In this document: piece after piece, positions 9,878 through 20,320 of the stretch
Position numbering within the stretch: the first letter of the stretch is position 1
Layout: every line of letters starts with the position of its first letter
DNA from: Rhizobiaceae bacterium
GTDB taxonomy: Bacteria > Pseudomonadota > Alphaproteobacteria > Rhizobiales > Rhizobiaceae
Direction of reading: 5' to 3'
Length of the DNA: 64,000 nucleotides
Assembly (NCBI GenBank): GCA_014238155.1
Contig: JABABQ010000034.1
Span: forward strand, 186,001-250,000
Notes under the pieces: model-generated
Told to the model about the DNA's origin: nothing
What the model saw: only the letters and a program-made list of their open reading frames with translations
The model's database searches: none
Position numbers and translations under genes: made by a program

Positions 9878-10980
9878 TTGGCAAAACCATGAGCCTGTAT
9901 CTTGCTGGAACGTTATTGCGAAATACGATTGGCATTTTTGCATTATTTTTCGCCCTGATCGTAGTTGTTGATATTATTGAATTTTCTCGAAACGTCAGTT
10001 CGATTGATGATGTTGGATTTGGAGAAGTTATTAATGTGGTTCTGCTCCGTGCGCCCACATTCGCCGAAAATGTCTTGCCATTTTGCGTGATGTTCGGCGC
10101 ATCGGCTTCGCTGATTATGTTGAACAGACGTCTGGAATTGGTGGTGGCGCGTGCATCTGGTGTTTCTGTGTGGCAGTTTTTATTGCCGTTGGGCATTACT
10201 GCTGCATTGATGGGTGGTTTTACGTCGATGGTTTACAATCCGCTTGCATTAAACGGGCAGATACTCTCCAGCGCCGAAGAGGCCAAGATTTTAGTGCGCG
10301 GTGAAAAGCAAACGGATACCGGTTCCAAAGGCTCCTGGATGCGGCTCAACCAAAAAGACGGCGATCTCGTGTTGCGCGCCCAGGTGGTGCAAAATGCCGG
10401 CCTTAATCTGACCCAAATAATTGTCTATCGGTTTGATGCAAAAGGCGAAATGATTGAGCGTATCGACGCTTCGGCAGCCAGGTTTGTTGAATCGTCCAGC
10501 CAAGGTAATCACTATGAGTTGACGGATCTGATTTCCGTTCGCCCAGGGAGCAAAAGCCAAACAAAAGCCAAAGGCATCCTGCCAGTGGAAATCTCCGAGT
10601 CCCAATTGCAGGCCAATCAAACAACCGTCAACAATGTGAGTTTTTGGGGTCTGAAAGAACATGCAACGCGAATACAATTGGCGGGCAAAAATCCGTTGCC
10701 ATATCTAACCAGACACCAGGCGCTGTTGGCCCTACCTTTATTGTTTATTGCCATGGTCTTACTTGCTTCCACAGTTTCGTTAAGGTTCGCTCGCTTTGGC
10801 GTCAACGCGAAGGCTATTCTTGCTGGTGTTTTGGCCGGGTTTATGTTGTATGTCTTATCGAAGCTTTTGGTCACATTTGGGAGCAATGGGCTGGTTCCGC
10901 CATTCGTGGCGGCGTGGTCCGCAGCGATAGTAGCGAGTTTGATTGGAATAACGGTTCTTTTGCATCAGGAGGATGGCTAG
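9874..10980 (+). CDS. lptG: LPS export ABC transporter permease LptG
   Basis: This 368-residue partner of LptF has the same plan of three helices, a periplasmic jellyroll and three helices, and starts MIGKTMSLYLAGTLLRN. The segment with LLNRRLELVVARASGVSVWQF resembles the coupling helix that contacts the LptB ATPase. It overlaps lptF by four bases and is followed immediately by lptD, so the three transport genes form one unit. lptA, lptB and lptC are not in the window. Confidence 0.93.
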   Translation: MIGKTMSLYLAGTLLRNTIGIFALFFALIVVVDIIEFSRNVSSIDDVGFGEVINVVLLRAPTFAENVLPFCVMFGASASLIMLNRRLELVVARASGVSVWQFLLPLGITAALMGGFTSMVYNPLALNGQILSSAEEAKILVRGEKQTDTGSKGSWMRLNQKDGDLVLRAQVVQNAGLNLTQIIVYRFDAKGEMIERIDASAARFVESSSQGNHYELTDLISVRPGSKSQTKAKGILPVEISESQLQANQTTVNNVSFWGLKEHATRIQLAGKNPLPYLTRHQALLALPLLFIAMVLLASTVSLRFARFGVNAKAILAGVLAGFMLYVLSKLLVTFGSNGLVPPFVAAWSAAIVASLIGITVLLHQEDG

Positions 10981-13377
10981 GTGGTCCACATGCTTCCTGT
11001 ACGTTCCCGCGCGCATTGTGATTGCCGCCACGCTATCCCTACGCCCAGATTCCTGGCCCTCGCACTTGCTCTGTCGCTCTCGGCTGCGGGCCCGGCGTTG
11101 CTGACAGGTTTTGCAGGCCCAACACCGGCCAATGCCCAGGAATTAAGTCAAACCGATCCCGATGCCCAGCTGTTCCTGACTGCCGATGAACTAATTTACG
11201 ACAACGACAATGAAACAGTTACAGCCTCCGGCAATGTCCAACTGGAATACGACGGCAAGAACATTGTAGCTGACCGGGTTTCCTATAATCAGAAAACCCG
11301 CCGCGTAAAAGCATTTGGCAACGTTGAAATTCTGGAACCGGACGGCAACCGGATATATGCCCAGGAAATTGATATTACCGACGATTTTGGCGAGGGTTTC
11401 GTCAACGCGCTGCGTGTTGAAACTCCCGACAATACCCGCGTCGCAGCGGAAAGCGCCGAGCGCTTTGCCGACCAGAAGACGGTGTTCCATCACGGCGTAT
11501 ATACTGCATGTGAGCCCTGCAAGGAAAAACCCGACAGCGCTCCGCTGTGGCAGATCAAAGCTCAAAAGGTGATCATGGACGGCGTCGAAAAGACCGTCAC
11601 CTACAAACACGCAAGGTTTGAACTTTGGGGACTGCCGATTGCCTATTTTCCATATTTTAGCCATGCGGATTCGTCGGTTAAACGCAAAAGCGGCTTTCTG
11701 ACACCGCAAATCGGCACCAGTGACGAATTCGGATTCTGGTACCGACAATCCTATTTCTGGGTAACGGGCGACAGCCACGATCTCAAACTGACGGCAACCA
11801 AATTTACCAAACAAGGTGTTCTGGCTCAGGCAAACTGGCGTCATCAACTTGAAAACGGATTTTATAATATTAAAATCGCTGGAATCGACCAGCAAAGTCC
11901 CGATGAATTCGCAACCAACACCAGCGATAGCCGTGTCGATGATCGTGCAATGTTCGGCTCAACTGGCCGTTTCACCATTAATCCGCGCTGGACATTTGGT
12001 TGGGACGTTCTTGTGCAGAGTGACAATAACTTTTCCCGCACCTATAAGGTCAAGGGCTACACAGCCTCGACGTTTACCAATCGGGTTTTCCTGAACGGCC
12101 TGAATGATCGCAGTTTCTTTGACCTGGCAGCAAAGCGTTACCTTGTACAAAATAACGGGTTGACCGACACTGCACTTGCTTTCAGCTTTGAAAGCCAGCA
12201 ACCAACCGTTCTTCCCGTACTGGACTATAATTACGTTAAATCGGAAGACGTAGCGGGCGGCGAAGTCAGTCTCGATGTCAATATCGCCAACATCATTCGC
12301 AATTCGCTTAATGAGGTCAATATTGGCGGCGGGGAGATACGCACCCACGGGATCGATGGAGAAACTGCCAGAGCTTCTGCAGATCTGAGTTGGAAGAAAA
12401 CCGTGACAACTGCGGGTGGTCTGAGCGTCACACCATCACTTTCGATACGAGGAGACTGGACTGCAACAGAAATCTGGAACTCCAGCAACGCTGTTTCGGA
12501 AGGTACCTATTCGAGGTTCATGCCAACCGCAGGGCTGGAGGTCAGTTATCCAATATTGGCGCAAACTGAAAATTCAAGCCATGTGTTTGAGCCGATTGCC
12601 CAGGTCTTCGCCCGGCCTGACCTGGCTTTCTCAGGCATTGCACCAAACGAGGACTCACAGAGTCTGGTATTTGATGCTTCGACGCTTTTTCAACGCGACA
12701 AGTTTTCCGGATATGATCGCATTGAAAGCGGCACGCGTGCCAATATTGGCCTGCGTTATTCGGGTCAATTTGACAACGGGCTGAACCTCGACGGCATGAT
12801 CGGACAATCCTTCCATCTAGCGGGCGAAAATCCCTATGCCCGAACCGATGATCTGGTCAATGTTGGAGAAAATTCCGGTTTGGAATCTGACCGCTCCGAT
12901 TTGGTCGCATCTCTGTCGCTAACCAGCGCGTTTGGCTTGCATTTCAATACCCAGGCGCGCTTCGACCAGGAAAGCTACGACATCAAACGTTCCGACTCGA
13001 CCATGTCCTATTCAAAATCCTGGTACAGTTTTGCCGCCAACTACACATATATTGATGCACAGCCGCAATATGCTTTCCAAGATCGTCGTGAGCAGGTGGG
13101 ATTTTCCGCATCGATGAAAATAACTGAAGACTGGAGGGTATTCGGAACCGCCCAGTACAATATGGAATCAGATCTGGTTGTCAGCGATCAGGTAGGCCTA
13201 AGCTACCACGATGAGTGTTTCACTTTCACACTGGCTTTCAGCGAAAGCCGATCAAGTTCGGTATCTGACCCTTCACGCGCAATGACATTTAAAATTGGAT
13301 TCCGCACAATTGGCGACTATGAAGGCCAGATCACAGACGCCAGTTTTGAAGAATTTACCAATAATGAGAATTTCTGA
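10981..13377 (+). CDS. lptD: LPS-assembly outer-membrane protein LptD
   Basis: The 798-residue protein has a long signal peptide (cleavage near ANAQ, residue about 53). An OstA-like periplasmic beta domain follows (about 60-175). The rest is a large beta-barrel region rich in alternating aromatic and polar residues, ending in a phenylalanine (NENF). LptD with LptE inserts LPS into the outer leaflet. A CEPC cysteine pair near residue 179 could take part in the disulfides known from LptD. The GTG at 10981 has AGGAGG eight bases upstream, while the ATG three codons later is too far from it. lptG precedes it directly and a surA-like gene follows. Confidence 0.93.
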   Translation: MVHMLPVRSRAHCDCRHAIPTPRFLALALALSLSAAGPALLTGFAGPTPANAQELSQTDPDAQLFLTADELIYDNDNETVTASGNVQLEYDGKNIVADRVSYNQKTRRVKAFGNVEILEPDGNRIYAQEIDITDDFGEGFVNALRVETPDNTRVAAESAERFADQKTVFHHGVYTACEPCKEKPDSAPLWQIKAQKVIMDGVEKTVTYKHARFELWGLPIAYFPYFSHADSSVKRKSGFLTPQIGTSDEFGFWYRQSYFWVTGDSHDLKLTATKFTKQGVLAQANWRHQLENGFYNIKIAGIDQQSPDEFATNTSDSRVDDRAMFGSTGRFTINPRWTFGWDVLVQSDNNFSRTYKVKGYTASTFTNRVFLNGLNDRSFFDLAAKRYLVQNNGLTDTALAFSFESQQPTVLPVLDYNYVKSEDVAGGEVSLDVNIANIIRNSLNEVNIGGGEIRTHGIDGETARASADLSWKKTVTTAGGLSVTPSLSIRGDWTATEIWNSSNAVSEGTYSRFMPTAGLEVSYPILAQTENSSHVFEPIAQVFARPDLAFSGIAPNEDSQSLVFDASTLFQRDKFSGYDRIESGTRANIGLRYSGQFDNGLNLDGMIGQSFHLAGENPYARTDDLVNVGENSGLESDRSDLVASLSLTSAFGLHFNTQARFDQESYDIKRSDSTMSYSKSWYSFAANYTYIDAQPQYAFQDRREQVGFSASMKITEDWRVFGTAQYNMESDLVVSDQVGLSYHDECFTFTLAFSESRSSSVSDPSRAMTFKIGFRTIGDYEGQITDASFEEFTNNENF

Positions 13378-13455
13378 CTGCTGAGTGGCAAGTTGCAGTT
13401 GGTTTGTTGGGCAGAAACTAAAAAACGCTCTAACCCACATGACAAAGATCAAACA

Positions 13456-14481
13456 ATGACAAAAAACCCCAAAGATTCTCGCCGCAAACCGGTCACTCTT
13501 GGCCTTGCACTTTGCTGTGCAATTTTTATCGGTGGTTGCAGTCGATCATCTGACCCGGTATCCCCTGCCGTACCCACAATTGCTGAAAAACCCGCAATTA
13601 CTGGGGCTCCCGAAGTTGGACGCATCGACGCACGAGGTGGAACGAAAATTGCCGTTCTGGTCAATAAACAACCGATCACCACCAATCAAATTCAACGACG
13701 CGCGGCATTTGTAAGATTACGGCGGATTAAGGGAAACAGCACGACGATCGCCACCAATGAATTGATAGATGAGGCGGTCAAACTGCAGGAAGCACGTCGG
13801 ATCGGCGTTGTGGCATCCGAAGCTCAGGTGAACCAGGCCTATGGTCGATTTGCCCAAAGCAACAAAATGTCAGTCAGTCGGCTCGACCAAATGATGGGCC
13901 AGGCAGGCGTTACCAAGCGGGGATTCAAGGATTATGTTCGCGCAACGATGAGTTGGCAGAGAGCTGTTGCCGCGCGAATGCGCAACACTACTTCCGCGGG
14001 TGGAACATCACCTGCCTGGTTGCCGGCGGCAGGAGCACAGTCTGCCAAAGCCACCGAATATACCATCCAGCAGATCGTATTCATCGTGCCGCAAGCAAAA
14101 CGCGGGGCTTTGCTGGCTAAGCGGCGCACCGAAGCCAATCGCTTTCGTGCCCAATTAAATGGTTGTCAAAACGCCCGGCAGCTAGCCGTCGGCCTGAAGG
14201 ATGTAACCGTGCTCGATCGGGGCCGACTTCTGGAACCCGAGTTGCCGCCACGCTGGGCCAAGGCCATTAAGTCCACACCGGCTGGCAAAGTCACGCGAGT
14301 CCAGGACGATCCCAAAGGTGTCGAGATGATTGCGGTCTGCAAAACGCGTGAAGTCATTGGCTCTGCGGATGGCATCGATTCGAATATTCTTTCAGGCGGC
14401 AAAAAGGAATCTCCGTCGAATAAAGCAGCCAGGGAATATTTGAAGCAGATCAAAGACCGGGCAATCATTCAGCGCCGCTAA
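13456..14481 (+). CDS. SurA-like periplasmic chaperone with a lipoprotein signal
   Basis: The 341-residue protein follows lptD and precedes pdxA, the usual place of SurA in this order. The middle (about 65-165) carries the SurA N-terminal helical pattern [17 protein letters not shown]...[12 protein letters not shown]. The C-terminal part (about 200-320) resembles a degenerate parvulin domain with [13 protein letters not shown]. The N-terminus has basic residues, a hydrophobic stretch and IGGC with the cysteine at 28, which reads as a lipobox. SurA helps outer-membrane proteins such as LptD fold. The start is the ATG at 13456, because the upstream 21 codons look non-coding. I am sure of the family but less sure of isomerase activity. 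Confidence 0.82.
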   Translation: MTKNPKDSRRKPVTLGLALCCAIFIGGCSRSSDPVSPAVPTIAEKPAITGAPEVGRIDARGGTKIAVLVNKQPITTNQIQRRAAFVRLRRIKGNSTTIATNELIDEAVKLQEARRIGVVASEAQVNQAYGRFAQSNKMSVSRLDQMMGQAGVTKRGFKDYVRATMSWQRAVAARMRNTTSAGGTSPAWLPAAGAQSAKATEYTIQQIVFIVPQAKRGALLAKRRTEANRFRAQLNGCQNARQLAVGLKDVTVLDRGRLLEPELPPRWAKAIKSTPAGKVTRVQDDPKGVEMIAVCKTREVIGSADGIDSNILSGGKKESPSNKAAREYLKQIKDRAIIQRR

Positions 14482-14507
14482 GGCGATATGTTCAGAAAGC
14501 TGACCCC

Positions 14508-15554
14508 ATGGCGTCGACGCCTCAGCATTGCACACCACTGGCGGTGTCGATTGGAGAGCCCGCCGGAATTGGTGCGGACTGTCTCCTGCTGGCCTGGCAA
14601 GCACAACTTGCTGGAACAATTTCCCCGCTGCCTCCCGTTGTTGTTGTCGGTGATCCGCAACATCTTGCACAGCGGGCGAAATTGCTGGGTATCGAGCTAA
14701 GCATTACTCTGATAAATGCCGCGGTGGACTGGCAAACAGCTGATTCAAGTACTTCACTGCGTTGTGTTGCCTTGCAGCATTCGTTTGTCGGCACCGCTGG
14801 CAAGCCCCACCCAGATAACGCCGCCGGGGTAATCGAGGCAATTTCAACGGCAGTTGATTTGGTCAAGTCCAAACTCTGCCGTGCTGTGGTGACACTACCG
14901 ATTAACAAAAAAAGCCTGTATGACAGCGGATTTGACTATCCCGGCCATACAGAATTTCTTGCAGCCCTCAGCGAGACCTGGCCCGGAATTTCCGCTCCAC
15001 CACGCCCGGTCATGATGCTGGCGGGGCCAAAATTACGAGCTATTCCGGTAACCATTCATATTCCGTTAAAAGACGTTGCCAACCAATTGACCACCGCTGC
15101 AATTGTTGAAACAGCCAGCATCGCCGTGCGAGATCTCAAACATCGCTTCAACATAAAATCCCCCCGACTGGCAATATCCGGCCTCAATCCACATGCCGGA
15201 GAAGAAGGGGCGTTGGGCAAGGAAGATGCTGATGTCATATCCCCCGCCATCGAGCAACTCAAGAAAGCTGGTATTGACTGTTTTGGTCCCCTGCCCGCCG
15301 ATACCATGTTTCATTCAGCTGCCAGAGCCCAATATGACGTCGCCCTGTGCATGTATCACGATCAGGCTCTGATTCCGGCTAAAGCGCTGGCGTTTGACGA
15401 AACCGTCAACGTGACCTTGGGACTCCCTTTCGTGCGCACCTCACCGGACCACGGCACCGCCTATGACATAGCCGGAAGTGGGAAGGCCAATCCCGCCAGT
15501 ACCATTGCTGCCCTGCGGCTTGCCGATCAGATGTCGAAGGCCAACGTCAAGTGA
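14508..15554 (+). CDS. pdxA: 4-hydroxythreonine-4-phosphate dehydrogenase
   Basis: The 348-residue enzyme oxidises 4-phosphohydroxy-L-threonine in pyridoxal 5-phosphate synthesis. It opens with [16 protein letters not shown]. Metal-ligand histidines are visible in YPGHTEFLA (about 146), in HSAARAQYD and in [11 protein letters not shown]. The substrate and cofactor motif [19 protein letters not shown] is intact. The stop overlaps the GTG start of ksgA by four bases. PLP made by this pathway serves the alr and aminotransferase products elsewhere in the window. Confidence 0.95.
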   Translation: MASTPQHCTPLAVSIGEPAGIGADCLLLAWQAQLAGTISPLPPVVVVGDPQHLAQRAKLLGIELSITLINAAVDWQTADSSTSLRCVALQHSFVGTAGKPHPDNAAGVIEAISTAVDLVKSKLCRAVVTLPINKKSLYDSGFDYPGHTEFLAALSETWPGISAPPRPVMMLAGPKLRAIPVTIHIPLKDVANQLTTAAIVETASIAVRDLKHRFNIKSPRLAISGLNPHAGEEGALGKEDADVISPAIEQLKKAGIDCFGPLPADTMFHSAARAQYDVALCMYHDQALIPAKALAFDETVNVTLGLPFVRTSPDHGTAYDIAGSGKANPASTIAALRLADQMSKANVK

Positions 15555-16402
15555 GCCATATTGACGACCTGCCTCCGTTGCGCGAAACGATTGCCAGATT
15601 CGATTTGGCAGCAAAAAAGTCCCTTGGCCAAAACTTCCTGCTGGATCTCAACATTACCATGAAGATTGCGCGGTCGGCTGGCGCTCTGGATGGCGTGACG
15701 GTGTTGGAGATTGGGCCGGGTCCGGGAGGATTAACCCGGGCCTTGCTGGCCAGTGGTGCCAAACTTGTGGTGGCCATTGAACGCGACGAGCGCTGCTTAC
15801 CGGCGTTGCAGGAGATATCCGAAGCCAGCGATGGGCGGTTGCGAGTGGTGAGTGGTGACGCACTGGAGCTCGATCACGCCCTGATATTGGCACAGAACGG
15901 CGTGGACCTGCAAACCGACAGAATAAAAATACTGGCCAACCTGCCCTACAATATTGCCACTCCATTGTTCACCAACTGGATTAGTGGCAAAAACTGGCCA
16001 CCCTATTGGGAAGGCATGTCGCTGATGTTTCAAAAGGAAGTCGCTCAACGGATCATTGCCCAACCTGGCGATAAAGCGTGGGGCCGGTTGGGCGTTTTCT
16101 CGAGTTGGAGGTGTCATTGCGACATCGCCTTTGATCTGCCGCCACAGGTATTCACACCACCACCCAAAGTCACATCATCTGTCGTCATGGTTCAACCCCG
16201 GGACAATCCGTTGGCTGTCGAGCAAGCCCGCCTCGAACAGGTAACTCAAGCAGCATTTGGACAGCGGCGCAAAATGTTGCGCCAAAGCCTCAAAGGCATT
16301 GGTGGGCAGGATTTGCTGGACCGGGTTGGAATTGAAGGATCGCTGCGGGCTGAACAATTGGCCACTGAGGATTTTGTCGATCTGGCAAACTCCATTGGCT
16401 GA
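15551..16402 (+). CDS. ksgA: 16S rRNA (adenine1518-N6/adenine1519-N6)-dimethyltransferase
   Basis: The 283-residue enzyme dimethylates two adjacent adenines near the 3-prime end of 16S rRNA with S-adenosylmethionine. Motifs in order are SLGQNFLLD, the SAM-binding [16 protein letters not shown], and the catalytic [13 protein letters not shown]. The C-terminal rRNA-binding region includes [13 protein letters not shown]. The start is GTG at 15551, overlapping the pdxA stop (GTGA). pdxA-ksgA pairing is widespread in proteobacteria. Confidence 0.95.
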   Translation: MSHIDDLPPLRETIARFDLAAKKSLGQNFLLDLNITMKIARSAGALDGVTVLEIGPGPGGLTRALLASGAKLVVAIERDERCLPALQEISEASDGRLRVVSGDALELDHALILAQNGVDLQTDRIKILANLPYNIATPLFTNWISGKNWPPYWEGMSLMFQKEVAQRIIAQPGDKAWGRLGVFSSWRCHCDIAFDLPPQVFTPPPKVTSSVVMVQPRDNPLAVEQARLEQVTQAAFGQRRKMLRQSLKGIGGQDLLDRVGIEGSLRAEQLATEDFVDLANSIG

Positions 16403-16422
16403 ATAACTGCATTGGAATTTTC

Positions 16423-17361
16423 ATGTCTTTGCTGTCTGTTGTCCTTTCCATTGCCCCGATCTTCATTGTCATCATCTTGGGCCATCTGTTGCGTCGCAAA
16501 GGCGTGCCAAATACCGAATTCTGGAATTTAAACGACAAGCTTGTCTATTGGGTGCTGATGCCTGCACTGTTGTTCCACAAAACGTCGAGCATCGAAATTT
16601 CTTTCCAGCTGCTTGGTTCCTACTCGGTCGTTATATTGGGCGGGTTTTTTGCAGCTCTCCTGTTTGGCCTGTTATCTGCCCGGCTGGCCGGTCTGCCAAA
16701 TCCGCTTGGCAGCTCAGTGATGCAAGGAGCAGCTCGCCACAACACCTTCATCGCCCTGTCGATTGCCGACCGTGTATTCGGCGCGGACGGGCTTGCATTG
16801 GCAGCGTTGGCAACAGCGCTGTTGATCCCCGTCACCAATCTCACAGTGGTGCCAATGATGGTCATGCTCAATCAAACAGATCGCTCGGGGGGAATCATCC
16901 GGGCTGTGTTAAATGATCTGGGGCGAAACCCTCTGCTGTTAGCCGTGGCGGCCGGCCTGATTTTCAACCTGATTGGCGCCAACAACGTGCCGGTCCTCCA
17001 CGAAACAACGCGCATACTAGGAAATGCTGCTTTGCCAGTCGTCCTGATGTGTGTCGGGGCTAATCTGAGATGGAATGTCATGGAAACTTCCCTGACACCA
17101 CTCGCCCTGTCTATCATCGGGAAATTGATCATCTTCCCCATCGTGACTGTGTTTTTGTCACTGCAACTGGGACTTTCCGAACTGGAAATTTACGTTGCGC
17201 TGTTATTTGCTGCCGCACCAACTGCGTCATCTGCCTATACGTTGGCGCGGCAAATGGGCGGCGATGCGCCGGTCATGGCGGCGATCACAACCATTCAAAC
17301 CGGACTTGCATTCATCTCCCTGCCAATATCCTTGCTGCTGGTGGAGTGGCTGTTGTCCTAA
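16423..17361 (+). CDS. AEC-family transporter
   Basis: The 312-residue inner-membrane protein has about ten hydrophobic helices in the auxin-efflux-carrier (AEC) pattern. It shows GHLLRRKGVPNTEFWNLNDKLVYWVLMPALLF at the start and GAARHNTFIALSIADRVFG in the middle. AEC proteins move organic acids or similar anions, and the substrate here is unknown. It lies 20 bases after ksgA on the same strand and converges with gmk. It is probably a separate cargo gene read through from the ksgA operon. Confidence 0.87.
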   Translation: MSLLSVVLSIAPIFIVIILGHLLRRKGVPNTEFWNLNDKLVYWVLMPALLFHKTSSIEISFQLLGSYSVVILGGFFAALLFGLLSARLAGLPNPLGSSVMQGAARHNTFIALSIADRVFGADGLALAALATALLIPVTNLTVVPMMVMLNQTDRSGGIIRAVLNDLGRNPLLLAVAAGLIFNLIGANNVPVLHETTRILGNAALPVVLMCVGANLRWNVMETSLTPLALSIIGKLIIFPIVTVFLSLQLGLSELEIYVALLFAAAPTASSAYTLARQMGGDAPVMAAITTIQTGLAFISLPISLLLVEWLLS

Positions 17362-17378
17362 TGTCAGTACCCTGGAAC

Positions 17379-18041
17379 TTACTTCAGCAGGCCACCAATA
17401 AAACCGGCCATGCCGGCAGCGCGGCGATCCCGGCGTAGTCTTTCAGCCCGCAAAATGGCCTTTACATCTTCAAAACAGATATTCAGATCATCATTGATGA
17501 GGGGATATTCATACTCATCCCAATGCTGCATTTCCACGCGGGAATTCTCCAGCCGCCGATTGATCACCTCGTCGGAATCTTCCGCCCGCCGGACCAACCG
17601 GTTGCGCAATTCTTCCATTGAAGGTGGCAGGATGAAGATGCTGACAATGTCGGCGCGTGCTGCCTCAAACATCTGCAATGCGCCCTGCCAGTCGATGTCA
17701 AATAACATATCACGACCATCATCCATCGCCGCTTGAACCGGTTCAAACGGCGTACCATAGAAATTACCGTGTACTTCTGCCCACTCCAACAACTTGTTGT
17801 TGTCCCGCATCAACTCAAATTCGCTCTCGGATATGAAATGGTAGTCCTTGCCATCAATTTCGCTGCCACGTCGGGCGCGTGTTGTGACGGAGACCGATAG
17901 GGAAATGGATGGGTCGTCGCGCAACAGATTGCGGGCAATTGTTGATTTTCCGGCCCCCGACGGCGAAGACAGAACCAGCATCAGCCCCCGACGGCCAACG
18001 GTTCTGATGCTGTCGCCGTTCGTTTCAGGTTTGTTGGGCAT
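17379..18041 (-). CDS. gmk: Guanylate kinase
   Basis: The 220-residue enzyme phosphorylates GMP to GDP. The P-loop SPSGAGKST lies at 26-34. The GMP-binding region with [21 protein letters not shown] and the lid [19 protein letters not shown] follow in the usual order. The first 18 residues are a short family-variable extension. It is the last gene of the minus-strand run mltG-yicC-gmk, nine bases after yicC. Confidence 0.95.
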   Translation of the reverse strand: MPNKPETNGDSIRTVGRRGLMLVLSSPSGAGKSTIARNLLRDDPSISLSVSVTTRARRGSEIDGKDYHFISESEFELMRDNNKLLEWAEVHGNFYGTPFEPVQAAMDDGRDMLFDIDWQGALQMFEAARADIVSIFILPPSMEELRNRLVRRAEDSDEVINRRLENSRVEMQHWDEYEYPLINDDLNICFEDVKAILRAERLRRDRRAAGMAGFIGGLLK

Positions 18042-18050
18042 GGCGCGGCT

Positions 18051-18935
18051 CTACTCCACGTTGAGGCATTGTTCGCGAAACTGATCAATCACCACTTTCA
18101 GTTCCAGGCCGATATTGGTCAGCGATACGGCATTTGATTTAGAACACAAAGTGTTGCACTCACGGTTAAATTCCTGAGCCAAAAACTCGAGCTTCCGCCC
18201 GATCGGGCTACCGTATTGAATTAGGTCTCCTGCAGCCGCAGTATGGGCAGCAAGACGATCCAGCTCTTCGCGAATATCAGCCTTTGTCGCCAACAGAGCG
18301 ACTTCCTGATGCAATCGATCTCGGTCGAGTTCACCATTCAATCCATCAACACGGCCCAACTGTTCCTGCAGCCGTGCCGATATCGCCTCAGATGACCGGG
18401 ATGGATCGTGTTCTGCAGCATTTGTCAGGTCTTGCACTTGTTGAACCAACCCCAGAAGAATGGTGGAAAGCGCCCCACCTTCCTGTTCGCGATTATGTTT
18501 GAGCCCAGCGGTGGCCTGTTCCAGGCTGGACAGCATAGCGGCTTCGAGTTTCTTTTGCTGATCTTCTCCCAGAGCAGATTCATTGGTGTCGAGCACGCCT
18601 CGAATTGTCAGAATATCCGCCGCCGTGGACGGTGCCCTTTTGGAAATCGATTCAATTTTCTCGATTGCCGCAATTACACCTTTCAACATGTCTTCATTTA
18701 AAACAGTTGCAGCAGACCCGCTTCGCCGACCGAGGTTCAGCGATACCTGGAGATTGCCCCGAGAGAGCTTTTCACCAATTTGTTTCCTGGCCGCCTGTTC
18801 CATCCGCTCGTAGCCGGAAGGCAGGCGCAAGCGAATGTCGAGATTCTTGCCGTTTACGGCGCGCAATTCCCAGATCCAGCTGACATCATCAAGCTGTCCC
18901 TCGGCGCGACCAAACCCTGTCATGCTCCTCAGCAT
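18051..18935 (-). CDS. YicC family protein (putative endoribonuclease)
   Basis: The 294-residue protein opens MLRSMTGFGRAEG, the YicC N-terminal signature. It ends with the C-terminal domain pattern REELDRLAAHTAAAGDLI...GRKLEFLAQEFNRECNTLCSKS. YicC of other bacteria is described as an endoribonuclease, and the activity here is inferred from family. A TTG at 18938 would add one methionine. The ATG at 18935 shares one base with the mltG stop (TGATG) and gives the family start. The gene sits between mltG and gmk as in most relatives. Confidence 0.92.
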   Translation of the reverse strand: MLRSMTGFGRAEGQLDDVSWIWELRAVNGKNLDIRLRLPSGYERMEQAARKQIGEKLSRGNLQVSLNLGRRSGSAATVLNEDMLKGVIAAIEKIESISKRAPSTAADILTIRGVLDTNESALGEDQQKKLEAAMLSSLEQATAGLKHNREQEGGALSTILLGLVQQVQDLTNAAEHDPSRSSEAISARLQEQLGRVDGLNGELDRDRLHQEVALLATKADIREELDRLAAHTAAAGDLIQYGSPIGRKLEFLAQEFNRECNTLCSKSNAVSLTNIGLELKVVIDQFREQCLNVE

Positions 18936-20224
18936 CAATTGTCCTTGGCGGGCGTATCAACCACCCCGTCAGCCAGTTCTTTCGCCTTGGCTTCTGCTTC
19001 TTTGACGCGCTGCGCTTCAATCGCTCGCCATTTGGTCACATTTGCATTGTGCGCCTTGAGAGTTTGGGCAAATACGTGACCTCCTGTACCGTCTGCAACA
19101 AAGAATAGATCCTCGGTTTTTAGCGGATTAGCAACCGCTCTAAGGGATTCAATGCCCGGATTGGAAATCGGCCCCGGCGGCAAGCCGCTGATTTGATAGG
19201 TATTATAGGGGGTACTCTTATCCAGTTCCGAGCGGCGCAATCCACCACGGTCCTTGGGTTTTCCTCGACCACCCCACAGGCCATAAATCACCGTGGGGTC
19301 GGTTTGCAGTTTCATGCCCTTGCGCAGCCGGTTGATGAATACCGATGCAACATGGCGCCGTTCGCCAGCGATCCCGGTTTCCTTTTCTACAATTGAAGCA
19401 AGCGTAACCAATTCTTTCAAAGACCGAAGCGGAAGGTCAGGATCGCGGGAATACCAGATGTCCCGGACCGCCTTTTGCTGTGCCTCGTGAAGCATTGCGA
19501 TCACAGATTCTCGGGTCGCACCTCGTTGAAATGAATAGGTGTTGGGCAACAACGACCCCTCGTAAGGAATGGCAGGAACATCACCCTCCAGCGTTTGATT
19601 AGCAGCAATACGCTCGACTATGCGAAATGAGGTCCAGCCTTCGGGAAAGGTAATACTGTATTCAATCGGGCGACCTTCGGTCAGTTGTTCGACCACTTCA
19701 CGCATGCTCATGCCCGGAGAAAATCCAAACTCACCTGCTTTCAGCTCGGCACCTTTACCGGAAGCTTTCACGCCACGAGTGAATACCCGCAATGGCCCCT
19801 GTTTTTTTATGATGTTTTTTGCTTCCAGACCAGCAACAATGGAGACAAAAGTTGCTCCCTTGGGAACCATAAATGTGGTTTCCACAGACAGCGGCCCTCG
19901 CGCATCGTATTCCTTCTTTCCGTACCAGATAATGCCGACGAACGTGATTGCACCGAACAGCGCCAAGGTCATCAGGAAGTTGAAAACCCGCACCATAGTG
20001 CCTCGCGCCTTGGAAGAAGCCTTTGTTGGTGCAATTATTTCCTGAGGTTCAATCGCATCACGGGGCGATTGGGGCACAATTGGGCCGCTGTTGGGGCCGC
20101 CATAGGTGTCAAATTCCCTGTCCAAATCGATCTTATCTCGACGTGCATTTCTACCAAATATCGACTTCTTTTGTTTGTCACTCAAGGACTTATGCTCTTT
20201 TCCGATGTGCCCGAAGCCGAGCAA
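18935..20224 (-). CDS. mltG: Endolytic murein transglycosylase MltG
   Basis: The 429-residue protein has a polar cytoplasmic N-terminus with the conserved VPQSPRDAIEP motif. One transmembrane helix (about 80-101), a LysM-like subdomain and the YceG catalytic domain follow. The catalytic glutamate is E280 in LASIVEKETG. MltG cleaves nascent glycan strands and sets peptidoglycan chain length. No ATG is available near the start. A TTG at 20224 with AGGTGG five bases upstream is used, and a second TTG at 20185 is possible. The gene follows fabF, the standard alphaproteobacterial order. Confidence 0.92.
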   Translation of the reverse strand: MLGFGHIGKEHKSLSDKQKKSIFGRNARRDKIDLDREFDTYGGPNSGPIVPQSPRDAIEPQEIIAPTKASSKARGTMVRVFNFLMTLALFGAITFVGIIWYGKKEYDARGPLSVETTFMVPKGATFVSIVAGLEAKNIIKKQGPLRVFTRGVKASGKGAELKAGEFGFSPGMSMREVVEQLTEGRPIEYSITFPEGWTSFRIVERIAANQTLEGDVPAIPYEGSLLPNTYSFQRGATRESVIAMLHEAQQKAVRDIWYSRDPDLPLRSLKELVTLASIVEKETGIAGERRHVASVFINRLRKGMKLQTDPTVIYGLWGGRGKPKDRGGLRRSELDKSTPYNTYQISGLPPGPISNPGIESLRAVANPLKTEDLFFVADGTGGHVFAQTLKAHNANVTKWRAIEAQRVKEAEAKAKELADGVVDTPAKDN

Positions 20225-20320
20225 TTATGCCACCTGCCACAACAGAGAATCAAAGCAATGTGGCAAAATCGCGAAAATAATAGCTTCGACCACCCCGCGA
20301 CACAATTATCCGCCGCAAGA

